Source: an uncultured Sphingomonadaceae bacterium (lineage in GTDB: Bacteria; Pseudomonadota; Alphaproteobacteria; Sphingomonadales; Sphingomonadaceae). From it: a DNA stretch of 58,323 nt. The notes under the pieces were generated by a model, which saw only the letters and a list, made by a program, of their open reading frames with translations, ran no database searches and was not told where the DNA came from. Below are positions 8,055-16,979 of the stretch, in pieces. Position 1 is the first letter of the stretch. Each line of letters starts with the position of its first letter. Both the position numbers and the translations under genes were made by a program. The DNA is taken from NCBI GenBank assembly GCA_947258815.1, contig CAMYJW010000018.1, positions 1 to 58,323 of the forward strand, written 5' to 3'.

Positions 8055-9095
8055 TTGCTAAAAAAGTTGTTTGGGAAGAAGGCGCTGAACCAGGTGCAAC
8101 TGGTTGGCACAGATACGAAATTCGAAGTCGGCCGTAACAAGACCGTGCTTGAAAGCGCTCTCGAAAACGGGATTGCCTTTCCTCACGATTGCACGGTCGG
8201 GACATGCGGAACATGCCGCAGCAAATTGCTGTCGGGCAAAGTCGATGCGATCACGCCGTTTGGCTACACGCTGAGTCGCGAGGAACTGGAAGCCGGTTTC
8301 ATCCTTGCCTGTCAGGCGGTGCCCGAATCGGATCTGGAAATCGCTGTCGATCTGGGATCAGCCGAAGCGCCGGTCAAAACTGCGGCGCGCCTTGTCGCAA
8401 CGCGCGAACTTACGCACGATATTCTCGAAGCAACCTGGCAGACAGACGAGCCGATCGGGTTTCGCGCCGGTCAGTATATGAACATCACCTGGCCCGGTGC
8501 GCAGGGGCCGCGCTCCTATTCTTTCAGTTGCGCGCCGCAAGATGGCGGGCAGACGCGGTTGACAACCTACATTCGCAAAGTGCCCGGCGGCGCATTCACC
8601 GAACGGCTGTTTGGCGAGGATCTCTCGCAAGTCGAATTTGAAATCGAAGCGCCGCACGGTGGCTTCTGGCTGCGCGACGGGGAAGGGCCGATCGTGCTGA
8701 TCGGCGGCGGCAGCGGGCTTTCTCCGCTGATGAGCCTGCTTGAAGATGCTGTTGCCAAGGGCGTGAAGCGCGATGCGATTTTGCTGTTCGGCGCGCGCGC
8801 GGAGCGCGACCTTTATTGCCTGGATGAGATCGCGGCGATTGGCGAGCGCTGGCAGGGACGGTTTGAGTTCTGGCCGGTCCTTTCAGAAGAGGACGTTGCC
8901 GGCCGCCGGTCGGGCATGGTCACAACCGCGCTTGATGAAGCGATAGGCATCCTGGGCGGCGCCGGTTCGCTTCAGGGTTATCTGTGCGGTCCGCCCCCGA
9001 TGATCGATGCCGGTGTTGCCGAGCTGACAAAGGCCGGCGTTGCGATTGACGATATTCACTACGATAAATTTACCGACGCCAGCACCGCTTCCTGA
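8055..9095 (+). CDS. 2Fe-2S/FAD electron-transfer reductase of a XylM-type monooxygenase (XylA-like)
   Basis: About 346 residues. The N-terminal plant-type ferredoxin domain has the C-x4-C-x2-C pattern (HDCTVGTCGTCRSKL, about residues 45-58) and a fourth Cys in LACQAVP some 31 residues later. The FAD domain follows with RSYSFS near 155, then the NAD domain with LIGGGSGLSPL near 222 and YLCGPPPMID near the C-terminus. This order matches the NADH reductases of xylene/cymene monooxygenases and other oxygenase reductases. I took the TTG at 8055, which has AGGAA six bases upstream; a TTG at 8049 adds two residues. It probably feeds electrons to the membrane hydroxylase at 10679. Confidence 0.88.
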   Translation: MLKKLFGKKALNQVQLVGTDTKFEVGRNKTVLESALENGIAFPHDCTVGTCGTCRSKLLSGKVDAITPFGYTLSREELEAGFILACQAVPESDLEIAVDLGSAEAPVKTAARLVATRELTHDILEATWQTDEPIGFRAGQYMNITWPGAQGPRSYSFSCAPQDGGQTRLTTYIRKVPGGAFTERLFGEDLSQVEFEIEAPHGGFWLRDGEGPIVLIGGGSGLSPLMSLLEDAVAKGVKRDAILLFGARAERDLYCLDEIAAIGERWQGRFEFWPVLSEEDVAGRRSGMVTTALDEAIGILGGAGSLQGYLCGPPPMIDAGVAELTKAGVAIDDIHYDKFTDASTAS

Positions 9096-9126
9096 GGAAG
9101 CGGGCACACAGGAGAGGATACAGACC

Positions 9127-10566
9127 ATGACGACGGACAGAGAGAGTTTTTTTATCGGCGGAGAATGGGTGCAGCCTGCCAGTGACAGGCAGTTTACCCT
9201 GATCAACGCGTCGAGCGAGGAAGTGCTCGCCACCGTGCCCGAAGCATGCGAAGCCGATGTCGATGCCGCGGTTGCCGCCGCGCGCAAGGCATTTGAAACA
9301 TCGGGCTGGTCTGATGCAAGTTATGCGCAGCGTGCTGCGGTTATGGATCGCTTTCTTGCCGCTGTTGCCGCGCGCGGCGAAGAGCTGGCCGCCGCTGTCA
9401 GCAGTCAGAACGGCATGCCGGTCGCGCTCAGCCAGCAGCTTGAAGGCCAGTTTTCCGCCGGTCTGCTGCAATACTATTCCGAAGTGGCCAAAACGATGGG
9501 CCAGCCCGATGTCCGGCCTTCGCAAGTGGGCAAGGAAACGCTGGTCGAAAGTGCGCCAATGGGCGTTGTCGCGGCAATCGTTCCGTGGAACTTCCCGGTC
9601 ACACTGGCGCTCAGCAAGATCGCGCCGGCGATGGCGGCAGGCTGCACGATGGTGATCAAGCCGTCGCCCGGAACCGTGCTTGACAGTTATATCCTTGCCG
9701 AGGCCGCGCTTGAAGCAGGCGTTCCGGCTGGTGTGCTCAACTGGGTGGCTGCCGATCGCGATGTCGGCGCATATCTGGTCAGCCACCCCGGCGTTGACAA
9801 AGTGGCGTTCACCGGGTCGACCGGCGCGGGCCGCATGATCGCCCGCACCTGCGGCGAGTTGCTGCGCCCGGTTACGCTTGAACTGGGCGGAAAATCGGCG
9901 GCTATCCTGCTGGAAGATGCCGATATCGGCAGTTTCCTTCAGGGCGTGCCGATGGCCTGCATGCTGAACAACGGACAGGCCTGCTACAACGGAACCCGCG
10001 TGCTTGCGCCCAAGGGGCGTTATGGCGAAGTGGTTGATGCGCTGGCGCAATTTGCCAGTTCGCTGGTGGTTGGCGATGCGCTTGATCCTGAAACGCATGT
10101 CGGTCCGATGGCCTCAAGCGCGCATCGCGATCGCGTGGAAAGCTATATCGAGGTTGGCAAGACGGAAGCGAAGCTGGCGGCCGGGGGCGGACGGCCCAAG
10201 CACACCAATCGCGGCTGGTTCGTTGAACCCACGATCTTTGCCGATGTCGATAATTCCGCACGGATCGCGCAGGAAGAAATCTTCGGGCCGGTGCTGTCGG
10301 TCATCGCCTATGACGGAGAAGACGAGGCGGTGCGCATTGCCAATGACAGTGAGTTTGGCCTTGGTGGATCGGTTTGGAGCGCGGATAGCGCGCATGCCAT
10401 TGATATTGCCCGCAAGGTTGAAAGCGGCACGGTCGGCGTCAACGGGTACATGCCTTCGCTTGGCTCTCCGTTTGGCGGGGTCAAGGCCAGCGGGCTGGGC
10501 CGCGAGTTCAGCCCCGAAGTCGTCGGGGCCTATCAGAATGCCAAGTCCATCTACGTGATGGGCTGA
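9127..10566 (+). CDS. Aldehyde dehydrogenase
   Basis: A 479-residue NAD(P)-dependent aldehyde dehydrogenase. VPWNFPVTL, MVIKPSPGT, AFTGSTGAGR, the general-base Glu in LELGGKSAA and the catalytic Cys in NNGQACYNGTR are all in place. Near the end are EEIFGPVLSVI and SPFGGVKASGLGRE. The ATG at 9127 with AGGAGAGG nine bases upstream is preferred over in-frame starts inside the reductase gene. It lies 31 bases after the reductase and ends at a strong terminator. It probably oxidises the aldehyde formed by the hydroxylase and the alcohol dehydrogenase, like XylC or the cuminaldehyde dehydrogenases. Confidence 0.9.
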   Translation: MTTDRESFFIGGEWVQPASDRQFTLINASSEEVLATVPEACEADVDAAVAAARKAFETSGWSDASYAQRAAVMDRFLAAVAARGEELAAAVSSQNGMPVALSQQLEGQFSAGLLQYYSEVAKTMGQPDVRPSQVGKETLVESAPMGVVAAIVPWNFPVTLALSKIAPAMAAGCTMVIKPSPGTVLDSYILAEAALEAGVPAGVLNWVAADRDVGAYLVSHPGVDKVAFTGSTGAGRMIARTCGELLRPVTLELGGKSAAILLEDADIGSFLQGVPMACMLNNGQACYNGTRVLAPKGRYGEVVDALAQFASSLVVGDALDPETHVGPMASSAHRDRVESYIEVGKTEAKLAAGGGRPKHTNRGWFVEPTIFADVDNSARIAQEEIFGPVLSVIAYDGEDEAVRIANDSEFGLGGSVWSADSAHAIDIARKVESGTVGVNGYMPSLGSPFGGVKASGLGREFSPEVVGAYQNAKSIYVMG

Positions 10567-10592
10567 CCCGCACATCGAATAACGCAGACACA

Positions 10593-10630
10593 AAAAAGGG
10601 CGCGACCACATCGGTGATCGCGCCCTTTTT
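10593..10630. terminator. Bidirectional Rho-independent terminator
   Basis: The inverted repeat AAAAAGGGCGCGA / TCGCGCCCTTTTT encloses a further short stem and an ATCG loop. It has an A-run on the left and a T-run on the right, so it can stop transcription from both sides. It sits between the convergent aldehyde dehydrogenase (plus) and membrane hydroxylase (minus). Confidence 0.92.
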
Positions 10631-10678
10631 CTTTTGTCAGTTTGTGTCAGTGGCCAGAGCCATCAGGCACCAGAGCCA

Positions 10679-11806
10679 TCAGGCTGTTGCCATGTTCTGT
10701 TCTGGCGACGATGGCGCTGACGGGGTTTCATCGAACCAGTCCGGCCATCCGGCGCGGCGGTTCTGTTCGCGCGCCAGTTCGCGTTCTTCCGGGCTGGCCA
10801 GTTCGTTGTCCCAGCGTTTCAGCGCGGGCATGATCACCTTGTTATGCCACAGCGGCGGGATCAGGGCGGAGAAGAAACACACGAACACGCTGGGCATCGG
10901 GATCCATTTCAGGTCCGGTTTCAGCTCGTGATAGGCGGCAAAGCTGTTGGTGTGATGATCGGCATGATTGGTGATTTCAAAACCCATGATGCGCGACAGC
11001 GGCTTGAAGTGGTTCCACACGTGGCGACGATCAATCTGGCCGCCATCCAGCCGGATCAGCCCATAGTGCTGGAAATAGTTGAAGCTTTCCACCCAGAAGC
11101 GCGCGCCGATCATTCCGGCTACGGCCACGGCGACGGCGGTCCATCCGCCAATCGCGAAAATGATTGCCTGAAAGATAACCAGCGCAAGAATGGCTTTCCA
11201 GAGGCGGTGGCCAATTCCCCAGCGATGCTTGCCCATCTTCTCAAGATTGTCGCTTTCCGATCCCCAGGATTCGCGGGTGCTGATGATCACTGCGCGCGGC
11301 GTGTAGGCATAAAGGCTGGTGCCGCGTGCCGCGGTATCGCCATCCTTGGTGGTTGCAACATGAATGTGATGGCCAACGACATGGGCGATCTCACGCGTGC
11401 AATCGAGATAGCAGACCTGACAATAGCGGCCGACAAAGCGGCGGATCTTGCCGCGCTGGTGATAGAGTTCGTGCGTGGCGGGGACCAGCGGGATCACGCT
11501 GAGCCATGCGCAAGACAGGATGACGCCAAGATATTCCCAGGCCATCGCGTTGGGATTGCGGACAACCCATACAGCCGCGGCAAGATAGATGACCGGGCCA
11601 AGCAGCGAACACAGCCAGACAGGAATATCGGCCAATGTCTTGTTCAGGGTTTTTCGCGTCTTGAAGTCATTGGGCAGCATCGAATCGATCAGTCCGAATG
11701 CCGGAAGGCTGGCAATGCCCAGAAACACCCAGGGTCCGCCCACCCAAAAACTGGCGATCACCGCAAGTTGAAGCAACACGCCCAGATAATAGCGCCCATA
11801 GTCCAT
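10679..11806 (-). CDS. Membrane-bound di-iron hydroxylase (XylM/AlkB family)
   Basis: A 375-residue membrane fatty-acid-desaturase-superfamily hydroxylase. The histidine boxes are HELYH (112-116), HVVGHHIHV (142-150), NYFQHYGL (His247) and NHADHH (280-285), the set that binds the two irons in alkane and xylene monooxygenases. Hydrophobic segments lie near 10-40, 62-82, 90-110 and 203-232. I chose the ATG at 11806 because GGAGAGA precedes it closely; an ATG at 11824 lacks a ribosome site. The reductase partner is at 8055. Terminal or benzylic methyl hydroxylation is expected. Sequence alone does not decide between alkane, xylene, cymene or terpene substrates, though the reductase type favours the xylene/cymene branch. 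Confidence 0.88.
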   Translation of the reverse strand: MDYGRYYLGVLLQLAVIASFWVGGPWVFLGIASLPAFGLIDSMLPNDFKTRKTLNKTLADIPVWLCSLLGPVIYLAAAVWVVRNPNAMAWEYLGVILSCAWLSVIPLVPATHELYHQRGKIRRFVGRYCQVCYLDCTREIAHVVGHHIHVATTKDGDTAARGTSLYAYTPRAVIISTRESWGSESDNLEKMGKHRWGIGHRLWKAILALVIFQAIIFAIGGWTAVAVAVAGMIGARFWVESFNYFQHYGLIRLDGGQIDRRHVWNHFKPLSRIMGFEITNHADHHTNSFAAYHELKPDLKWIPMPSVFVCFFSALIPPLWHNKVIMPALKRWDNELASPEERELAREQNRRAGWPDWFDETPSAPSSPEQNMATA

Positions 11807-11859
11807 CTTTTCTCTCCACGACATTCGCTTGCGCTTGTCAATTTCGCGTCATGTTTATA

Positions 11860-11873
11860 CGCAAAATTTTGCG
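11860..11873. promoter_or_regulatory. Perfect palindrome CGCAAAATTTTGCG, likely operator
   Basis: A 14-base perfect palindrome in the 139-base gap between the divergent hydroxylase and MerR-family genes. Its half-site repeats that of the inverted repeat at 7916-7940. The position suits autoregulation of the regulator and control of the hydroxylase. Confidence 0.55.
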
Positions 11874-11945
11874 AAAGGCAATCATGTGCATCATTTGCGC
11901 GTTGCACAAGACAAGTGTGAGCCAAGCGGTTATGGGCATTGCACT

Positions 11946-12695
11946 ATGAAAATGCGTGAACTCGAAGCGAAAACCGGGGTAAACCGGGAAACGATCAGGG
12001 TGTACTTTCGCGAAGGCCTGCTTCCAGAGCCAAGCAGGCCCGCGCGCAACGTCGCCGATTATGGCGAAGAACATGTTCGTTCGGTGCTGGCCGTGCGCAA
12101 GCTTCAGCGCGAATCGGGGATGACGATCCCGCAGATCAAGTCCGTGCTCAATGGTTCGAATACGTCCGGTCGTTCGCTCGGAGCGTCGGTCTTCTCGCAC
12201 CTTGAGGAACTGGTCGCATCGCGCGTTGGCGTGGCGCAGGGCATGGTATCACTCAGGTCCATACAGGAGGAATATCCCAAGGCCAGGATCGATGCGAATG
12301 CGCTTTCCCGGCTTGGGATCGTGGACCTTGTCGAAGGCCCCGAAGGCACGATGCTAAGTGTGACCGATGCCGGACTGGTCGGCATCTGGGCGCGGATGCG
12401 GCAGGCCGGATTCAACGAGGCGCTTGGTTTTCCGCCGGAAATTCTGGGCTACTATATCGAGGCAGCGCAATATGTTGCGGGTATGGAAGCCCAGTTGTTC
12501 CTTGAACGGGTCGAAGGGCGCATGGACGAGGAAGCCGCCGCCGCCATGCTTGAAACGGCGCTGCCTGCGATGCTCGATTTCTTCGGCATAATCCGGCAGA
12601 AAACGTTCCTTGAGAACATCGGCAGAAAAACGCGCAATGGCGAAAGCATCAGCGCCGCGCCACCCGGGGTCGTTGAGAAAACAGACAAGAACTGA
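11946..12695 (+). CDS. MerR-family transcriptional regulator
   Basis: 249 residues. The N-terminal winged helix-turn-helix is MerR type (MKMRELEAKTGVNRETIRVY, then EGLLPEPSR and the wing residues NVADYGEEH), and the dimerisation helix follows with LRKLQRESGMTIPQIKSVL-like spacing. The long C-terminal domain of about 165 residues has no cysteine cluster, so metal sensing is unlikely and an organic ligand is more plausible. The ATG at 11946 begins the HTH directly; longer in-frame starts add unrelated sequence. It is divergent from the hydroxylase, with a palindrome between them, so it probably controls that gene. Confidence 0.85.
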   Translation: MKMRELEAKTGVNRETIRVYFREGLLPEPSRPARNVADYGEEHVRSVLAVRKLQRESGMTIPQIKSVLNGSNTSGRSLGASVFSHLEELVASRVGVAQGMVSLRSIQEEYPKARIDANALSRLGIVDLVEGPEGTMLSVTDAGLVGIWARMRQAGFNEALGFPPEILGYYIEAAQYVAGMEAQLFLERVEGRMDEEAAAAMLETALPAMLDFFGIIRQKTFLENIGRKTRNGESISAAPPGVVEKTDKN

Positions 12696-12701
12696 GTGCG
12701 G

Positions 12702-13328
12702 TCAGCGTCGGGCCAGACGGTCCGCGATCCATTCCTCTTCCACTTCGGTGGAAAGATCGTCGCTTTGCGCCCAGACACGCCGAACCGCCGCGCCAGAGAT
12801 CATCGCCGTACCGGAACGGACAATACGCGCGGCATCGCGCTGCGACCATCCGTTCGCAACCAGCCGTTCTTCCCAGGCGCCGTAGATCGGTTTGCGCAAC
12901 CGTGCGACGCGCTCTCGCACCGAGGGATTGAGCGTTTCGTCTCTCGCCGCTTCAAGCGCGATGCCCATCGCGACCCAGAACCTGTCGCTGAAGAAAAAGC
13001 CGCGAAATTCGTCAAGCATGGCGCGCAGCGTGCCTTCCGGGCCTTCGGGCGGCATGTCGAGGAATGCCAGGCTGTCATCGCGGGCCAGTTCCAGCGCCTG
13101 CTCGATCGCGGCAAGAATAACGGCGTTCTTATCGGGAAAGTGATGAAGCAGTGCGCCTTGTGAAACGCCGGCGGCATTGGCCACGTTGCGCAGGCGCAGT
13201 GCCTTTAGGCCGCCATCGGCCACGGTTTCAAAAGCCGCGGCAGCCAGCCGCGCGCGCATGGTTTCGCTGCGCTCTGCCTGCGTGCGGCGCGCCGTTGCCG
13301 CGGGTTTGGGTTTGACTTCGGTGTTCAT
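12702..13328 (-). CDS. TetR-family transcriptional regulator
   Basis: 208 residues. The N-terminal TetR helix-turn-helix contains LRLRNVANAAGVSQGALLHHFPDK (about residues 48-71, with the recognition helix near the end), and a ligand-binding domain of usual length follows. The start is taken at MNTEVKPK (13328); a GTG at 13370 would lengthen it by 14 residues. It lies 81 bases after the dehydrogenase gene on the same strand and is convergent with the MerR gene, so it is probably the last gene of the dioxygenase operon and its local regulator. Confidence 0.85.
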   Translation of the reverse strand: MNTEVKPKPAATARRTQAERSETMRARLAAAAFETVADGGLKALRLRNVANAAGVSQGALLHHFPDKNAVILAAIEQALELARDDSLAFLDMPPEGPEGTLRAMLDEFRGFFFSDRFWVAMGIALEAARDETLNPSVRERVARLRKPIYGAWEERLVANGWSQRDAARIVRSGTAMISGAAVRRVWAQSDDLSTEVEEEWIADRLARR

Positions 13329-13409
13329 CTGTTCACGGCCTGGCCTGTCATGCTGAATCTCGCGGATCACTTGTCTGACGATCTGCCAGGTTTACCGCAA
13401 ATCGCATGT

Positions 13410-14165
13410 TTACAACATTGTCGTGCCGCCGTTGACGCTGATCACCTGCCCGGTGACGAATGCAGCTTCTTCGCTGGCGAGGTAGGCCACCATCGATGCA
13501 ACTTCGGCTTCGCTGGCGGCGCGGCCCATCGGAATGATGTCCAGTACTTTGGCGACAAGTTCGGGATTGACCGCGCGCACATCCTCAAGCTGCTGGGTCT
13601 GAACCGCACAAGGCGCAACGGTGTTTACCGTGATGCCGTCGCGCGCAAATTCGCGGGCCAGGCCGGTGGTCATGCCGTGCACGCCGCCTTTGGCGGCATT
13701 GTATGCCGCATGGTCGGGCAGGCCGTTGCGCACCGAATCCGCGCCAACATTGATAATCCGGCCATGGCCTGCAGCCTTCATGTGCGGCAGAACCAGCCAG
13801 CTGCACCAGATCGCGGTCCACAAGTTGCGATCCACGGTTTCGCGCAGCGTATCGGGCGTGTGATCAAGGAACGGGCGCAGTATCCCGCCACCGGCATTGT
13901 TCACAAGAACATCGACCCGCCCGAACCGGGCGACGGTTTCATCGACCAGCCGCCGCGCTTCTTCTTCAACGGCAAGGTTGCCGCCGAACGCCATCACGGC
14001 ATGCGGGGCATCAAGTTCATCCGCGACATCAGCGGCAGTTGCCACATCAAGATCGCAGGCAACGATATTGGCACCGTCCGCCAGCAATCGCCGCGCGATT
14101 TCCCGCCCGATACCGCGCCCGGCACCGGTGACGATCGCGACCTGTCCGGAGAGCGGCTCAGGCAC
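13410..14165 (-). CDS. Short-chain dehydrogenase/reductase (candidate cis-dihydrodiol dehydrogenase)
   Basis: A 251-residue classical SDR. It has the cofactor motif TGAGRGIG (about residues 13-20), NNAG near 87, the catalytic Tyr-Lys in AYNAAKGG, and VNGGTTML at the C-terminus. CDLD after the second strand favours NAD. The GTG at 14165 gives an 8-base overlap with the upstream dioxygenase (GTGCCTGA); a TTG at 14195 is possible but poor. Sitting with Rieske dioxygenase subunits and an extradiol-type dioxygenase, it is well placed to re-aromatise a cis-dihydrodiol to a catechol. That role is inferred from context. Confidence 0.82.
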   Translation of the reverse strand: MPEPLSGQVAIVTGAGRGIGREIARRLLADGANIVACDLDVATAADVADELDAPHAVMAFGGNLAVEEEARRLVDETVARFGRVDVLVNNAGGGILRPFLDHTPDTLRETVDRNLWTAIWCSWLVLPHMKAAGHGRIINVGADSVRNGLPDHAAYNAAKGGVHGMTTGLAREFARDGITVNTVAPCAVQTQQLEDVRAVNPELVAKVLDIIPMGRAASEAEVASMVAYLASEEAAFVTGQVISVNGGTTML

Positions 14166-15078
14166 TGGCGGCCACGATCGCGCTGCCTTTGCCAAAGCGC
14201 GGGTCGGGCCTGCCGCCCCAGATGTCCATCACTTCGGCCTTGTGTTCCAGCTCGCGTGCTTCGCGTGCGCCTTCCTCATCGAACAGTTCCATGCCGAAGC
14301 TGAATTCTGCCGTATTTCCATCGGGATCGAGGAAATAAAGGAATATGCTGGTGGAGGGCAGGTGGCGGCCCGGTCCGAACACGATCGGCACATCTGCGCC
14401 TTTCATCCGGTTCATCGCGCCGCCGACATCGTCGATATCGCTGACCATGAAGTTGATATGGTGCAGCGTGTTGGCATCGTGTTGCAGCAGGGCAAGCGTG
14501 TGATGCAGCGGATTGGGCCAGGCGCGCAGCCATTCCGCCACGCCTTCCACGCGGTCTGACACGGCAAAGCCCAGGTCTTCCACCCAGAAACGATGCGCGG
14601 CGTCCAGATCGGTGACATTGAGCACGACATGACCCATGCGCACGATTTTTGTATGCGGCGGAACATAAGGTTCGCTGAGGGTTTCAGGCCCCCAGTAAAA
14701 ATCAATTTCCATCGCGGAAACCGGATCGCTGAACCGCACGGAGCGTTTCACCTGCTGCGCGGCGTTGGTGGCATCGTCGGCCCATTGCGGATCGCAGCCC
14801 AGTTCGGCAAGGCGGGCAAAGGCCGCTTCGAGATCGCTTTCGCTTTCCAGTTCGAAGCCGACGGCGGAAAGGCCCGGTGCATCGCCGCGTTCAAGCACCA
14901 TGTCGTAAGGCTTGTCGCTGCACCGCAGCCATGCGCCGTCAGCGGTTTCCTTCATCAGCTCAAGGCCTACGAGATCGCGGTAAAACCGGATGCTGGCACC
15001 CAGATCGGGGCAGCGCAGACGGCAATAGCCAAGGCGGGAAAAGCGCATCGGATGCGCGGTGTTCGATTGTGTTGTCAT
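14158..15078 (-). CDS. Extradiol-type ring-cleavage dioxygenase (two-domain vicinal-oxygen-chelate)
   Basis: 306 residues with two VOC domains (about 15-125 and 147-270). The iron ligands of type I extradiol dioxygenases are present at the expected spacing: His150 (GHVVLNV), His207 (HHINFMV) and Glu258 (NTAEF). Second-sphere residues are also kept: the LHHTLALL pair (His192/193), His239 and Tyr248. An active catecholic dioxygenase is therefore likely, though some VOC proteins do other chemistry. The ATG at 15078 overlaps the beta-subunit stop (ATGA). An extra Lys/Glu-rich tail of about 40 residues follows the second domain. The substrate is not evident. Confidence 0.8.
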   Translation of the reverse strand: MTTQSNTAHPMRFSRLGYCRLRCPDLGASIRFYRDLVGLELMKETADGAWLRCSDKPYDMVLERGDAPGLSAVGFELESESDLEAAFARLAELGCDPQWADDATNAAQQVKRSVRFSDPVSAMEIDFYWGPETLSEPYVPPHTKIVRMGHVVLNVTDLDAAHRFWVEDLGFAVSDRVEGVAEWLRAWPNPLHHTLALLQHDANTLHHINFMVSDIDDVGGAMNRMKGADVPIVFGPGRHLPSTSIFLYFLDPDGNTAEFSFGMELFDEEGAREARELEHKAEVMDIWGGRPDPRFGKGSAIVAASA

Positions 15079-15566
15079 AGGATTATACTGATACGCGCGT
15101 GTGGACGCAGCGCCTCCATATCCAGAACGCAGGTTTTCCCTGCGATCATAAGGTTGCCATCGCGTTCGACTATTTCGTGGCGATAGTGGCCGACAAAGGC
15201 ATCGCTGGTGATGTCCTTGCTGCGCCATACAACGAACGAAGAGCGGGCGCGGATCACATCGCCATCGCGTTCGACCAGCGTATTGGACACCAGATGGCGC
15301 ACTTTCGATCGCGGCCATTCGCTGTGCGCACCAACCTTGCCCAACCTGATCACGCGTTCCTGCATGCGGATGCGATCATCGACAATATAGAACAGCGAGG
15401 TATCGGGATCGGCGGTATCGCCATCAACGTCGCTGGGCGGGATGTGATAATAGGCATCGTCCGTATAAAGCGCGAGCCATTCATCCAGACGCCAGCTGTC
15501 AAGCAGATCAGCCTCTTTGAACAGCAGGTCTTCAACGCGAAGCCGCAGCAGCAGTTTATCGTCCAT
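15075..15566 (-). CDS. Aromatic-ring-hydroxylating dioxygenase beta subunit
   Basis: 163 residues of the NTF2-like small-subunit family, which is structural in Rieske dioxygenases. Characteristic parts are FKEADLLDSWRLDEWLALYT near the start and DDRIRMQERVIRL in the middle, with VRHLVSNTLVERDGD after it. The ATG at 15566 lies just after the alpha-subunit stop at 15569; a GTG at 15572 is a nearby alternative. It overlaps the next gene by four bases. Its presence shows the enzyme is an alpha-beta type oxygenase. Confidence 0.88.
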   Translation of the reverse strand: MDDKLLLRLRVEDLLFKEADLLDSWRLDEWLALYTDDAYYHIPPSDVDGDTADPDTSLFYIVDDRIRMQERVIRLGKVGAHSEWPRSKVRHLVSNTLVERDGDVIRARSSFVVWRSKDITSDAFVGHYRHEIVERDGNLMIAGKTCVLDMEALRPHARISIIL

Positions 15567-15568
15567 GG

Positions 15569-16843
15569 TCACGCCTCCGCCGCCGCCAGTCGGCGTTCCC
15601 ATTCGCGCCAGAAGGCACGCATCTGTTCTTCATCGTCAAAAGACGCGCCGTCTTCGCGCAGCATGCCTTTCGAGATATCGTTGTATTGCGCATCGCCGCC
15701 CACCGCATATCCCTGCTGGCATTTTTCGATGGCTTCCACATCGTCTGGCGTCGCAAACCCGCCGGGGCCGAGAAACTCGGTGAAATTGTATAGGCGATAC
15801 TTGCGCAGCCACTCGCTTTCCTCACGCGGGGCAAGCGCCCATGCGTTGACTTCCATATAGTCTGGCGCGGTGGGAAAGAACGTGCGGATGGTGATGGCCA
15901 TGATGTCATTCACCACCAGATTGGGGAAGATCACCATGTTGCGGTTCTTGTGCGCAATGCGATCGGCGCGGTCCGGCCCGACGCGGGTTTGCAGGTCGGC
16001 ATAGATCTTGTCGATCTCAACTTTGCCTTCCTCGCCCCACAGCGGAACCCAGCTGGCGATGGGACGGCCCCACGGCGCGGTGTATTCCACCAGCGCATGG
16101 CCCTGGCCCAGATCGATGCCGATGCCTTCAAGCGGCGTTGCGCCCAGCGCGCCGTTCGCGTTCTTGAGATACTCAAGATAAGTCGAATGGGTGCAGGCCG
16201 CGTGGTAGCCATCGAAGCTGTTTTCGGTCAGCAGCTTCCAGTTGCCGCGGATGGCATATTCCTGCGTGCCGCCAACGATCTGCATCCCGCTTGCCGAATG
16301 TTCCGAAACAAGGTTCAGATAATCGCCCGCTTCGCCCAGATACGTTGCCAGATCTTCACCGTCCTTCGAAAAGTTGATGAAGAAGAAATCGCCGTGGCGC
16401 TCCATCCGGGGGACATGGACCATCTGCTTTTGCGGATCGGTCTTGAAGCCTTCGGGATAGCCTGAGGCGCCGGGCAAGGTCATCAGGTGGCCATCCGCGC
16501 CGAAAGTCCAGCCGTGATACATGCACATGAACGCGGGTGATTTGCCGTTGCGTTCGCGGCAGACCAGTGCGCCGCGATGCGGGCAGGCGTTGAACAGGGC
16601 GTTGAACTCGCCGGATTTGTCGCGGTTGAACAGGATCGGCCGCCGCGCAACGGTGCGCGTCAGGAAACTTCCCGGTTCGGGCAACTCGGATGCATGGCCC
16701 AGATAGAGCCAGCAGCGATCAAATATCGCGGCGTATTCTTTCTCGAAAATCTCGCGGTTGGTGAATGCCCGTCGCGGGACCAGAAACCGGCCAGCCACGC
16801 GGTCATCAACGATTCCCGGCGTCCCTTCCATCATGCTCTCCAT
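15569..16843 (-). CDS. Aromatic-ring-hydroxylating (Rieske) dioxygenase alpha subunit
   Basis: 424 residues. The Rieske [2Fe-2S] motif is C87-P-H89 followed by C107-x2-H110. The mononuclear iron site is ENSFDGYHAACTH, giving the bridging Asp211 and ligands His214 and His219, with the third ligand in TPDDVE near residue 368. All catalytic residues are therefore present. It is the first gene of the minus-strand set alpha, beta, extradiol dioxygenase, dehydrogenase. No dedicated ferredoxin or ferredoxin reductase is in this set; electrons must come from elsewhere. Likely substrates are aromatic acids or related rings (benzoate, cumate or aromatic-acid types), but this is not decidable here. Confidence 0.9.
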   Translation of the reverse strand: MESMMEGTPGIVDDRVAGRFLVPRRAFTNREIFEKEYAAIFDRCWLYLGHASELPEPGSFLTRTVARRPILFNRDKSGEFNALFNACPHRGALVCRERNGKSPAFMCMYHGWTFGADGHLMTLPGASGYPEGFKTDPQKQMVHVPRMERHGDFFFINFSKDGEDLATYLGEAGDYLNLVSEHSASGMQIVGGTQEYAIRGNWKLLTENSFDGYHAACTHSTYLEYLKNANGALGATPLEGIGIDLGQGHALVEYTAPWGRPIASWVPLWGEEGKVEIDKIYADLQTRVGPDRADRIAHKNRNMVIFPNLVVNDIMAITIRTFFPTAPDYMEVNAWALAPREESEWLRKYRLYNFTEFLGPGGFATPDDVEAIEKCQQGYAVGGDAQYNDISKGMLREDGASFDDEEQMRAFWREWERRLAAAEA

Positions 16844-16979
16844 CGCAGTTTGCAGTTTTTATAAACAAACCGTGCAACCGGTATGTAAGTTATGAGTCGC
16901 GTTTAAGTCAATGCCGAATCTGATCCGGCGCGGGCTTGCAGTCTCGTCAATTCGCGCTCGCGCCCTGCGGGGCGGGGCG

